NCBI RefSeq assembly: GCF_008033385.1
Contig: NZ_VOGY01000006.1
Coordinates: forward strand, 62,001 to 126,000
DNA: 64,000 bases
Direction of reading: 5' to 3'
Source of the DNA: Algibacter pacificus
Lineage (GTDB): Bacteria > Bacteroidota > Bacteroidia > Flavobacteriales > Flavobacteriaceae
Shown: positions 53,774-63,399 of the stretch, one piece after another
Layout of the letters: each line of letters begins with the position of its first letter
How positions within the stretch are numbered: position 1 is the stretch's first letter
Notes under the pieces: model-generated
What the model was told of the DNA's origin: nothing
The model's database searches: none
What the model saw: only the letters and a program-made list of their open reading frames with translations
Program-made: the position numbers and the translations under genes

Positions 53774-53965
53774 GCCGCTAATTTAACAAAACCTTAGTAG
53801 AATAATATATAACATAATAGTAATTTCGACCTCACTTATTTATACAGTAAAAAGTAAGCAAGAGTGTATTGAAAATTCTTTGTATTTTGCTAAAATAAAG
53901 CCTGTGTAAATTACCGTTGTGCCAAGCTATATCTAGCACAGCATTAATTAAATTAAAAGTAATAT

Positions 53966-55861
53966 ATGAATATCAAGTTCCTTTCCGCATCTGTCATGAT
54001 GGGGCTTTTGTTAGCCAGTTGTAGTGCAACAAAAAACGCAAAAAACGATTTAGCCGTAAGTTTACCAATAGAGACTTCTATTAATTTAAACAATGTGGTT
54101 AACGATAAAGCACCGGTAACCATTAATCCTGGCCGTTTTACAGTGCCTAGCGTAACCTATAGGTTACCAAGAGTGGTACAAGGCACTTATGCCGTTAGTG
54201 ATTTTGGGAAATATGTGGACGATTTTAAAGCCTTAAATTATAAAGGTGAAAGTATGCCGGTGGTAAAGGTTGATAAAAATACCTGGACCATTGCCAACGC
54301 CAAAGAACTCGATAAAATAACCTATTTAGTAAACGATACTTTCGATATTGAAACCAAAGGCGGTATTGGGGGCGATGAGCCTTTTTCGCCATCGGGAACC
54401 AATATTGAGCCTGAAAATTATGTGCTTAATTTACACGGGTTTATTGGGTATTTCGATTCGTTAAAGAACAATCAATACAAATTAGAGGTTACAGGTCCAT
54501 CAGGTTTTGTGCGTTCCTCTGCATTACAAACTGTAGATTCTAAAACCAGTACCGATGGAAAAAGCATAACCACCAGTTATTTTGCACCGCGTTATTTCGA
54601 TATTACCGATAACCCAATGATGTATGGCGATTTGGATGTTGAAGAGTTTATGGTAGGCGATATTAAAATTGTATTGAGTGTGTATTCTCCAAATAAAGTG
54701 CATTCCGCAGCGTCTTTAAAAGAAACAATTTTTAAAATGATGCAAGCGCAAAAAGCCTTTTTAGGCGATGTTAATACCACCCCACGATACGATATTTTCT
54801 TATATTTATCTACTGGAGAAGATGATGCTCCAAAAGGTTTTGGTGCCCTAGAGCACCATAAATCTACGGTTGTGGTATTGCCTGAAGCCATGGATGAAGA
54901 GATGCTTGCTTCGAGTATGACCGATGTGGTCTCTCACGAGTTTTTCCATATTGTAACGCCGTTAAGTGTACACTCTGAAGATGTGCATTATTTCGATTAT
55001 AACAACCCAACATTTTCCAAACATTTATGGATGTACGAAGGCGTAACCGAATATTTTGCTAATCTATTTCAAGTGAAAGAAGGCTTGATTTCAGAAGATG
55101 AATTCTTCAATAAAATGATGGAAAAAGTAGCGGCTTCAAAAGATTTAAACGATGCCATGAGCTTTACCATAATGAGCGAAAATGTATTAAAAGCTCCTTA
55201 TAAAGATCAATACCTAAATGTGTATCAAAAAGGCGCATTAATAGGCATGTGTATCGATATTATGTTGCGTGAAGAAAGCAATGGGCAACGCGGTATTTTA
55301 TCTTTAATGAAAGAATTGTCTAATAAATACGGGAAAAATAAACCGTTTGAAGACGATAAATTAATAGACGAAATTGTCGCCATGACTTACCCGTCGTTAC
55401 GCGATTTTTTCGATAATCATGTTATTGGAGATATTCCAATTAGCTATAACACCTATTTAAATAAAGTAGGACTAGAAATTGGCGAAGGCCAAGTAGAAAC
55501 GGGCTATGTGCAAAATGGAGGAACCCTTTTATTTGGTGCCGATCCACAAAAAGGACAAGTGTTTTTTACCGATGGCGTAACCGATAATAGTTTCTGGAAA
55601 GCCCAAGGCGTACAACCAAACGATGTGTTAAAAGCCGTCGATGGCGAGCTATTTACTATGGCAAATGCAAACGATTTATTACAAAAAATGTTTATGTGGA
55701 CACCAGGAACCGATATAAATGTCACCTTGGAGCGCGATGGAAAAGATATTGAAATCAAGACCAAAACCACAAAATCTTATACTACCGGAAGCGGTATTTT
55801 TGTAAAGGCCGATGCTACCGATGCTCAAAAAACATTACGTGAAGCTTGGTTAAAAGGCTAG
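53966..55861 (+). CDS. M61-family peptidase lipoprotein with PDZ domain
   Basis: The start MNIKFLSASVMMGLLLASCSAT is a lipoprotein signal (LLASC). The catalytic zinc site is SHEFFH at about residues 322-326, with the downstream EGVTEYFANLF supplying the third ligand. An N-terminal beta-rich domain comes first and the C-terminal ~90 residues (PNDVLKAVDGELFTMANAND) form a PDZ-like domain. Length is 631 residues. M61 enzymes are glycyl aminopeptidases; the periplasmic substrate is unknown. A terminator follows. Confidence 0.9.
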   Translation: MNIKFLSASVMMGLLLASCSATKNAKNDLAVSLPIETSINLNNVVNDKAPVTINPGRFTVPSVTYRLPRVVQGTYAVSDFGKYVDDFKALNYKGESMPVVKVDKNTWTIANAKELDKITYLVNDTFDIETKGGIGGDEPFSPSGTNIEPENYVLNLHGFIGYFDSLKNNQYKLEVTGPSGFVRSSALQTVDSKTSTDGKSITTSYFAPRYFDITDNPMMYGDLDVEEFMVGDIKIVLSVYSPNKVHSAASLKETIFKMMQAQKAFLGDVNTTPRYDIFLYLSTGEDDAPKGFGALEHHKSTVVVLPEAMDEEMLASSMTDVVSHEFFHIVTPLSVHSEDVHYFDYNNPTFSKHLWMYEGVTEYFANLFQVKEGLISEDEFFNKMMEKVAASKDLNDAMSFTIMSENVLKAPYKDQYLNVYQKGALIGMCIDIMLREESNGQRGILSLMKELSNKYGKNKPFEDDKLIDEIVAMTYPSLRDFFDNHVIGDIPISYNTYLNKVGLEIGEGQVETGYVQNGGTLLFGADPQKGQVFFTDGVTDNSFWKAQGVQPNDVLKAVDGELFTMANANDLLQKMFMWTPGTDINVTLERDGKDIEIKTKTTKSYTTGSGIFVKADATDAQKTLREAWLKG

Positions 55862-55884
55862 TCTTTTAAAACAACTTATAATTT

Positions 55885-55929
55885 AAAAAACGATTGATGA
55901 ACGGTTAAGTTTATCAATCGTTTTTTTTT
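55885..55929 (+). terminator. Terminator of the M61 peptidase gene
   Basis: AAAAAACGATTGAT pairs with ATCAATCGTTTTTT, followed by a long T-run. Confidence 0.85.
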
Positions 55930-56084
55930 GGCGTTACCCGAAAAGGGTCGGGCTTTCCGCTATATCTTTTTACAATAGGATTCCGTTTTATTTCAACTAT
56001 GAAAAGGAGATTAAACATAGGTCATAACCAGAAAAAAAGTAATCGTGATTTTTGTAAAAAGGATGCCGCATCAATCCCTAACGC
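55930..56084. repeat. Dispersed intergenic repeat, family A, copy 4
   Basis: It opens GGCGTTACCCGAAAAGGGTC and ends CAATCCCTAACGC, with GTCGGGCTTTCCGC near the left. It directly follows the terminator T-run, as copy 1 does at carB. The middle (about 80 bases) is unlike the other copies. Confidence 0.75.
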
Positions 56085-56207
56085 ACCCGTTTGCCAAGGT
56101 CGTTGTTTTATTATAGTTCGTTTTATGTATAAAAAAATTAGAGGCATTATTAGAAAAACCTAAAGATATAATTAGATAAAAAAGAGAAGAGCTATTTGTA
56201 CATTTTC

Positions 56208-56215
56208 TATCTTTG
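56208..56215 (+). promoter_or_regulatory. Candidate -7 box (leaderless geometry)
   Basis: TATCTTTG matches TAnnTTTG and ends four bases before the ATG at 56220. Confidence 0.45.
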
Positions 56216-56219
56216 CAGC

Positions 56220-56597
56220 ATGAGTGAATTTAAAGATTTTTTTGAAGCCTTACAGCAAAGTGTACAAAACGATGAGTTTGTAAAATTAACATTAAGCAAA
56301 CCGCTTAGAAAGCGTGAAGGCTTAATTAATGTATATATGCGTTTGTTTGTGGTCGATGGTAAAGACATTTTTCAACTTAAATACCGTCATACCGAAGAGG
56401 AACTGTATAAGCAGTTTTCTTTAAAAGAAGCCATTGCCGAATTGGAGATCTTGTTAACCGATACGTTTAGAACAGGAACCTTATTTACTTTAAACGAAGA
56501 TTTATTAGTAACGGTTTCTAAGAAAAAACTAGTATCGTACAGAACCACAGCACCAAGTTTTAAAAATAAATTACCAGAAGTCCCATTAGAATCTTAG
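56220..56597 (+). CDS. Truncated N-terminal fragment of a class I SAM methyltransferase
   Basis: The ATG at 56220 gives MSEFKDFFEALQQSVQNDEF, then FVKLTLSKPLRKREG and LITNVYMRLF-like sequence. I recognise this as the N-terminal ~125 residues of Bacteroidota class I SAM-dependent methyltransferases of about 390 residues (from memory). The product stops at ...KLPEVPLES, just before the region where the methyltransferase core would start, and nothing homologous follows. It may be a decayed remnant or a stand-alone N-domain. An ATG 24 bases upstream is not favoured. Confidence 0.6.
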   Translation: MSEFKDFFEALQQSVQNDEFVKLTLSKPLRKREGLINVYMRLFVVDGKDIFQLKYRHTEEELYKQFSLKEAIAELEILLTDTFRTGTLFTLNEDLLVTVSKKKLVSYRTTAPSFKNKLPEVPLES

Positions 56598-56628
56598 AGT
56601 TTTTCAAAAAGCAGAGGCTTTCGTTTTA

Positions 56629-57156
56629 CTATTTCGCCAATAAGTTTTTCATAGCTTCAACCGAATCTGTATAATCCGACATTTTTCGTCCTTTTCCTAA
56701 ATGAATTGGGATGGTGTTCATTCGGTTTGTTAAGTCGTTTATTGGCATGTTTTCTAAAGTTCCAAATTCATCTTTCCACCAATCCAATAGTTCAATACTT
56801 TGGTTTTGGAATCCAGCTGTACTTCGGTCGTTATCGGTTGGTAGAAAATTCAATTTACCAATCATAGTATCCAGCGTTTCAAAATTCATTGGGATACCAT
56901 CATAAATAAATTGAGTACAAAGCGCCTCTTTAAAAGTTTGATCCATTTTTTTATAATCCGATGCTTTTATATCGGTGAGAATAACATTGTATTTCGTTAA
57001 TCCGTTTGTAATAAGCCAGCATTTTTTTCAATTCACATAAAATATGGTGGCCTTCCATTTACCAAGAATTCCGGGATTAGATGCTTGTTCCGTTGAGATC
57101 AGTTTTTTTACTAACTTTTCTAACTTTTTTGTGGTATGGATGTGTGTTGTTTTCAA
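56629..57156 (-). pseudogene. DUF6933-like gene interrupted by an in-frame TGA
   Basis: Reading leftward from TTG at 57156 one frame runs MKTTHIHTTKKLEKLVKKLI, then ILGKWKATIFYVN, a TGA at 57030-57028, then KKCWLITNGLTKYNVILTDI and on through MDQTFKEALCTQF (internal ATG at 56946) to the stop at 56629. The pieces join without a frame change and resemble a DUF6933-type protein (from memory), so the TGA most simply replaces a TGG or CGA-type codon. A TAG lies 12 bases upstream of the TTG, which fixes the start. A shorter product from ATG 56946 (105 residues) is possible. Function is unknown. Confidence 0.65.
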
Positions 57157-57196
57157 AATGGCAGGCTAATTTATTATAAAATCGCTTTCGTATAGG

Positions 57197-57907
57197 CTAC
57201 TGTAATAGTCCTATAAAAATGGAAATATAATATAATCCTGTCAATATAAAAACGACACCGGCAACGGTTCGCATCACTTTTTCAATTTTGGTGATTTTAT
57301 TATAGAATAGCCCAACTTTACCGGCCGTAAATGCTAATAAATAGGTGAATAAAATAACGGGTAATCCTGTGCCGAGTGCAAATATTATGGGTAAATACAA
57401 TCCATCTGCCGATGCTATCGACATGGGAATTAGCATGCCGAAAAATAAAGCCCCACTATACGGGCAAAAGGCCAAAGCAAAAACCACACCGATTAAAAAC
57501 GCGCCTAATAATCCTTTGTCTTTAAATTTATCGGATAGTTTGTCTTGAAAATTAGAGGTTCCTAAAAAATTAAGTTTGATAATATTCAGCATAATTAACC
57601 CAATAATAATGAGTAATGGGCCCAAAAATTTTTCACCATTCTGATTAAAAAACCGCGCAATATGAAATTTACTAGCCCCAAAATATAATATGAACCCAAT
57701 AGCGGTATAACTAAAACCTCTACCTAAAGAGTATAGCAAGCCGCTTAAAAAGACTTTCCGTTTGCTCGAAATATTTTTAGAAATAAAGGCGGTTGCAGTA
57801 ATATTGGTTGCCAATGGGCAGGGGCTTATGGCGGTCATAAGCCCCAAGATAAAGGCAGATACAATTGGAATGTTATAATTTTCTAAAAGTGATTTTAAAA
57901 AATCCAT
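57197..57907 (-). CDS. ArsG-like efflux permease (DsbD/CcdA-type membrane protein)
   Basis: The 236-residue protein has about six membrane helices with the conserved ISPCPLATNITATAF and AFCPYSGALFFG proline-cysteine segments. From memory it matches the ArsG family, described with arsE and arsF for nitrophenyl-arsenical reduction and aromatic arsenical efflux, and related to CcdA/DsbD electron-carrier proteins. It is the last gene of the ArsR operon and its start codon directly follows the stop of the ArsF-like gene. Arsenic specificity is inferred from family and context. Confidence 0.78.
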   Translation of the reverse strand: MDFLKSLLENYNIPIVSAFILGLMTAISPCPLATNITATAFISKNISSKRKVFLSGLLYSLGRGFSYTAIGFILYFGASKFHIARFFNQNGEKFLGPLLIIIGLIMLNIIKLNFLGTSNFQDKLSDKFKDKGLLGAFLIGVVFALAFCPYSGALFFGMLIPMSIASADGLYLPIIFALGTGLPVILFTYLLAFTAGKVGLFYNKITKIEKVMRTVAGVVFILTGLYYISIFIGLLQ

Positions 57908-58345
57908 TTATAGCGTTTTTAGTGCGGTATCAATTTTAGTTTTTAGTGCTTTGGAAAAGGCGTCTTGGTCGTTTCCATTCATAAAAGCAAAATCGGTTAA
58001 ATCCATTTTAGTTTCCGTTCCGTTTTTAATTACATTTATAATTAATGCGGTACCAGCAGCTTCAAATTTTTCGGCAACCTGTTCATTTTCTTTTTTATCA
58101 ACATCAATTACTTGAAATGTGATTATATTGGTTTTTAGTTCTTTTGAAAAATAAGTATCTAAAGTATATTTTGTGTTGGCTTCAATAGCTTTACAGGTTA
58201 CACATCTATGCGTCGAGTGAAAATCTAGTACTTCTATTTTAGAAACGGATTGATTTACAGCTTGAGCTTTGTCTTTGTTTTGTCCGTTACATGCTGTTAA
58301 TAGGAATGTAAGGGTTAAAATGGTGATGAATTTTAATGTTTTCAT
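57908..58345 (-). CDS. ArsF-like thioredoxin-fold lipoprotein
   Basis: The 145-residue protein has a lipoprotein signal (TLTFLLTACNGQ, C19) and then a thioredoxin-like domain with a CVTC active site (C48, C51; HRCVTCKAIEANTKY). It matches the ArsF family (nitroreductase subunit linked to ArsE and ArsG) from memory. It would transfer electrons at the periplasmic face. It lies between the permease and ArsG-like genes with no gap to the latter. Confidence 0.75.
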   Translation of the reverse strand: MKTLKFITILTLTFLLTACNGQNKDKAQAVNQSVSKIEVLDFHSTHRCVTCKAIEANTKYTLDTYFSKELKTNIITFQVIDVDKKENEQVAEKFEAAGTALIINVIKNGTETKMDLTDFAFMNGNDQDAFSKALKTKIDTALKTL

Positions 58346-58367
58346 AGTATGTTAATTATTGATGTTT

Positions 58368-59345
58368 TTATAGTATAATATTGAATAAATATCCCGAAAT
58401 GATAATACAAAGTGTAACCACTCCAAAAAAGATTCCAATGAGTTTTAAGGTCATTACTTTCTTTAAAAGCATCGCTTCGGGTAAGGAGAGGCCAACAACG
58501 CCCATCATAAAAGCAATGGCAGTTCCTAGCGGAATCCCTTTAGCAACCAAAACCTGTGCAACGGGCAATATTCCGGAAGCATTAGAGTACATAGGCACGG
58601 CTAAAATGGTTGCAATGGGCACGGCAAAAAGGTTGTCTTTTGCCATATATTTTTCAAAAAAGCCTTCAGGAATATAGCCATGCATAAGGCCGCCAATAGC
58701 GATACCAACAATAACATAAGGAATGACACCTTTCAGGATATTCAGGACTTCATCCCAAATAATGGGCAAGCGTTCTTTTAAAGATTTTTTTTCAGCAATA
58801 AAGGACTCTTGTTCTTTTTGTGCATTGGCTAAAACGCCTTTTACCCATGGTGTTAAATAGGTTTCTAATTTTAATTTTTGAAGAATGACGCCAGAAATGG
58901 TTCCTAATAGAATACCACTAATAACATAAATAATAGTCGTTTTAACTCCAAATAACCCAATAAAAAGTCCGATAGCAACTTCGTTAACTAAAGGAGAGGT
59001 AATTAGAAAAGCAAACGTAACACCCAATGGAATACCACCTCTTACAAATCCTATAAACAACGGTACCGAAGAGCAGGAGCAGAAAGGCGTAACTACACCA
59101 AACAGACTTGCCATAAGGTATTCCAGGCCGTATAATTTATTTCTAGATAGGTAATTTTTAACTTTATCTATCGGAAAATAACTGTTTACAATGCCCATAA
59201 AAAAGATGATTACAAAAAGTAATATGAGAATTTTTACGGTATCGTAAATAAAGAAGTTGAGGGCTTCGGCTAAATGTTGGCCTTTGTTTAAGTTTAAAAT
59301 ATTATAAACAAACCAATCGGCTAAATGTTGTATCCAATCAAACAT
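58368..59345 (-). CDS. UPF0718/ArsP-like permease
   Basis: The 325-residue protein has about eight membrane helices and the family motif VTPFCSCSSVPLFIGF (C89, C91). A second repeat-like half with VPMYSNASGILPV follows. The family (DUF318) includes ArsP, an efflux permease for trivalent organoarsenicals, but also permeases of other substrates. Its place in an ArsR operon with ArsF- and ArsG-like genes supports the organoarsenical role. It overlaps the OsmC gene by eight bases. Confidence 0.82.
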   Translation of the reverse strand: MFDWIQHLADWFVYNILNLNKGQHLAEALNFFIYDTVKILILLFVIIFFMGIVNSYFPIDKVKNYLSRNKLYGLEYLMASLFGVVTPFCSCSSVPLFIGFVRGGIPLGVTFAFLITSPLVNEVAIGLFIGLFGVKTTIIYVISGILLGTISGVILQKLKLETYLTPWVKGVLANAQKEQESFIAEKKSLKERLPIIWDEVLNILKGVIPYVIVGIAIGGLMHGYIPEGFFEKYMAKDNLFAVPIATILAVPMYSNASGILPVAQVLVAKGIPLGTAIAFMMGVVGLSLPEAMLLKKVMTLKLIGIFFGVVTLCIIISGYLFNIIL

Positions 59346-59745
59346 GATTCATTTGGTTTATAGTTCCTGAAATGGTACAGGATAATTTTATGGTATTATA
59401 GATAGTTCCAAACTTTTCAATATTCCTTTTTAATAAATCGGTATTCAATTTATTATCGTCGCTATAGATGGTTAAATTGTAGGTAATCTCGTCCAATCGT
59501 GGTGGGTTTTCTAGACGCGTAGCTTGGACTTCAAGCGTGGCTTTGGAATAGTTAAATGGCATCATACCCGAAAAGCGTTCCACATTTTTTAGCATACAAG
59601 CAGCAAAAGACCCCAAGAATAATTCTGCCGGATTGGGTAAAGTTTGCGCGGTTTTAGTGGTAGTGCCAAAATCGATTTGAGATGCTTTTATATGAATAAC
59701 AGCATCTTCATTCCAAAGGGAGGATGCTTTGATATGATAATTCAT
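59338..59745 (-). CDS. OsmC-family peroxiredoxin-like protein
   Basis: The 135-residue protein carries the two OsmC cysteines, C50 (LGSFAACMLKN) and C123 (KLSCTISG), with the usual glutamate region between. OsmC proteins reduce organic hydroperoxides or other thiol-reactive compounds. Its presence in an arsenical operon is not part of the arsEFG set known to me; it may cope with oxidative or arsenical stress. It is 12 bases after the thioredoxin gene. Confidence 0.83.
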   Translation of the reverse strand: MNYHIKASSLWNEDAVIHIKASQIDFGTTTKTAQTLPNPAELFLGSFAACMLKNVERFSGMMPFNYSKATLEVQATRLENPPRLDEITYNLTIYSDDNKLNTDLLKRNIEKFGTIYNTIKLSCTISGTINQMNHV

Positions 59746-59757
59746 AACTAAAGTTGT

Positions 59758-59994
59758 TTAGTTTAAAAGCGACAATACTTCATCTTTTGATGGGATTCTT
59801 CCTTTTATGGTGATCACATTATCTATTACCAAAGCGGGTGTGCTCATCACGTTGAACTTCATAATTTCTTCAATATCCTCCACTTTTTCAATGCTGGCAT
59901 CTATGTTGTTTTCTGAAACAACATCTTGAACAAGACTCGTCATTGTTTTACATTTTGGACAACCGGTTCCTAAGATTTTAATTACTTTACTCAT
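59758..59994 (-). CDS. Small thioredoxin-like protein
   Basis: The 78-residue protein has the CPKC active site (C12, C15; GTGCPKCKT) and the cis-proline segment MSTPALVIDN, the pattern of the small thioredoxin-like family often next to DUF318 permeases. It probably passes electrons to the OsmC, ArsF- or permease components. It begins just after an operator-like palindrome. Confidence 0.85.
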   Translation of the reverse strand: MSKVIKILGTGCPKCKTMTSLVQDVVSENNIDASIEKVEDIEEIMKFNVMSTPALVIDNVITIKGRIPSKDEVLSLLN

Positions 59995-60009
59995 GATATT
60001 TGTATTTGT

Positions 60010-60029
60010 TTATCGTAAATAAACGATAA
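60010..60029. promoter_or_regulatory. Operator palindrome upstream of the thioredoxin gene
   Basis: TTATCGT-N6-ACGATAA is a perfect inverted repeat between arsR and the thioredoxin gene. It matches the site at 60357-60375 in sequence and spacing. Confidence 0.65.
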
Positions 60030-60045
60030 GGTTGTTAAAAAAATA

Positions 60046-60351
60046 TCACTCAAAAAATTGTTGAAATAATGATTTTGCAATATTCCAATTTTCTTGATTG
60101 ATACAATATTTTATTTTGGGTGGTTTTAATTCCCCTTGAATTAAACCCGCATTTTTCAATTCTTTAAGATGTTGAGAAATTGTAGATTGTGCTAAAGGAA
60201 ATACTTCTACCAAATCGCCTGTAAAACAACAAGACTGATTGTCGAGATGTTTTAAAATAGCAATACGAGTAGGGTGCGCCAAGGCTTTAGCAAATTTTGC
60301 TAAGGCTTCGGTGTTTTCTTTATATTCTATAGGTTCTAAATTTCTTTTCAT
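60046..60351 (-). CDS. arsR: ArsR/SmtB-family transcription repressor
   Basis: The ATG at 60351 gives MKRNLEPIEYKENT (101 residues); an upstream ATG at 60399 would overlap the promoter and operator. The winged helix is FAKALAHPTRIAILKHL, then LAQSTISQHLKELKNAGLI. Cysteines C41 and C42 (NQSCCFTGD) and C83 (KYCINQ) are placed to bind a trivalent arsenical or another soft metal; I have not seen this exact arrangement described. It heads the leftward operon and probably represses it. Confidence 0.88.
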   Translation of the reverse strand: MKRNLEPIEYKENTEALAKFAKALAHPTRIAILKHLDNQSCCFTGDLVEVFPLAQSTISQHLKELKNAGLIQGELKPPKIKYCINQENWNIAKSLFQQFFE

Positions 60352-60356
60352 ATTTC

Positions 60357-60375
60357 TTATCGCAAATATACGATT
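60357..60375. promoter_or_regulatory. Operator palindrome over the arsR promoter
   Basis: TTATCG-N7-ACGATT overlaps the -7 box of arsR on the minus strand. It is the same half-site pair, at the same spacing, as the site at 60010-60029, so the repressor could bind both. Confidence 0.65.
60363..60370 (-). promoter_or_regulatory. Candidate -7 box of arsR
   Basis: On the minus strand TATATTTG lies 11 bases before the ATG at 60351, inside the operator palindrome. Confidence 0.5.
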
Positions 60376-60440
60376 GGTTTTTTCGTTGGAAAATGACAAA
60401 TATCATGTTCGTCTAAAGATATAGATTACAAGCTGGATTT

Positions 60441-60484
60441 AAAAAAAATAAAGCTCAAAAGAAAGAGTTCCTGTTGAGCTTTAT
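60441..60484 (-). terminator. Terminator of katG
   Basis: ATAAAGCTCAA pairs with TTGAGCTTTAT (11 bp); on the minus strand a run of eight T follows. Confidence 0.75.
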
Positions 60485-60551
60485 AAAGTGATTCTAATTA
60501 ATGAAGATAAGTTGTGTTTTATCTGTACCCATTAATTTACTGAGTTTATAT

Positions 60552-62804
<2,253 letters not shown>

Positions 62805-62823
62805 TTAATATGTTTCTTAGTGT

Positions 62824-62831
62824 CAAAGTTA
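62824..62831 (-). promoter_or_regulatory. Candidate -7 box of katG
   Basis: TAACTTTG on the minus strand matches TAnnTTTG 37 bases before the katG ATG. Confidence 0.45.
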
Positions 62832-63399
62832 GTCTAATAGTTCGCTGTTAATTCTAGTGTTTAATTTTCATATTTTATTTAGTCATAAGAAAAATTTATA
62901 GATAAAACAAAATATATAGCTATATGTTATTTGTTGTGATGCAATGAAGAAATGAAATTAATAGATTGTTACATAGAGAAAGTGATATTTAAAATTGTAA
63001 AAAAATATGAATTTCATAATGCTCTAAGATAACTTATTTTTTAACCAAAGTCAAACGTAACTAGGGAATTAACGGGATACTTTTTAGGTCGATGTGTTTT
63101 ATTATGATAAAACCGAATAGTTGTTTTTTGTTTTTGGTAGCATAAAAACTAAATATAGTGTAATTTATTTCATTCATTTTTTTGAATTTTACCGCTTTAA
63201 TTTTAGTAAAACCTTGAATTTGGTTTAAGTAAAATATGTTTTGGTTCGTGTAGAAGTTTCTATGATTATTATTTGTTAATAAAAAAGAAAGCGACCTTTT
63301 TTAGGAGCTAATACATCTAAAATTAATACTATTGCGTATATATTAGCAGGTAAAGCAAAAGCTTTAGCATTTGCAATTAAACATTAAAAAACAAAGAAT
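62832..63399. other. Intergenic stretch with a small open frame
   Basis: Most of it is AT-rich with no repeat member. At 63283-63387 a short frame (RPFLGANTSKINTIAYILAG...) runs to a stop but has no start codon; it may be a remnant. Confidence 0.4.

Noticed and set aside
57028-57030. Selenocysteine recoding of the TGA in the DUF6933-like gene
   Set aside because: The expected residue in the context is Trp or Arg and no selenoprotein family resembles it; a stop mutation is simpler.
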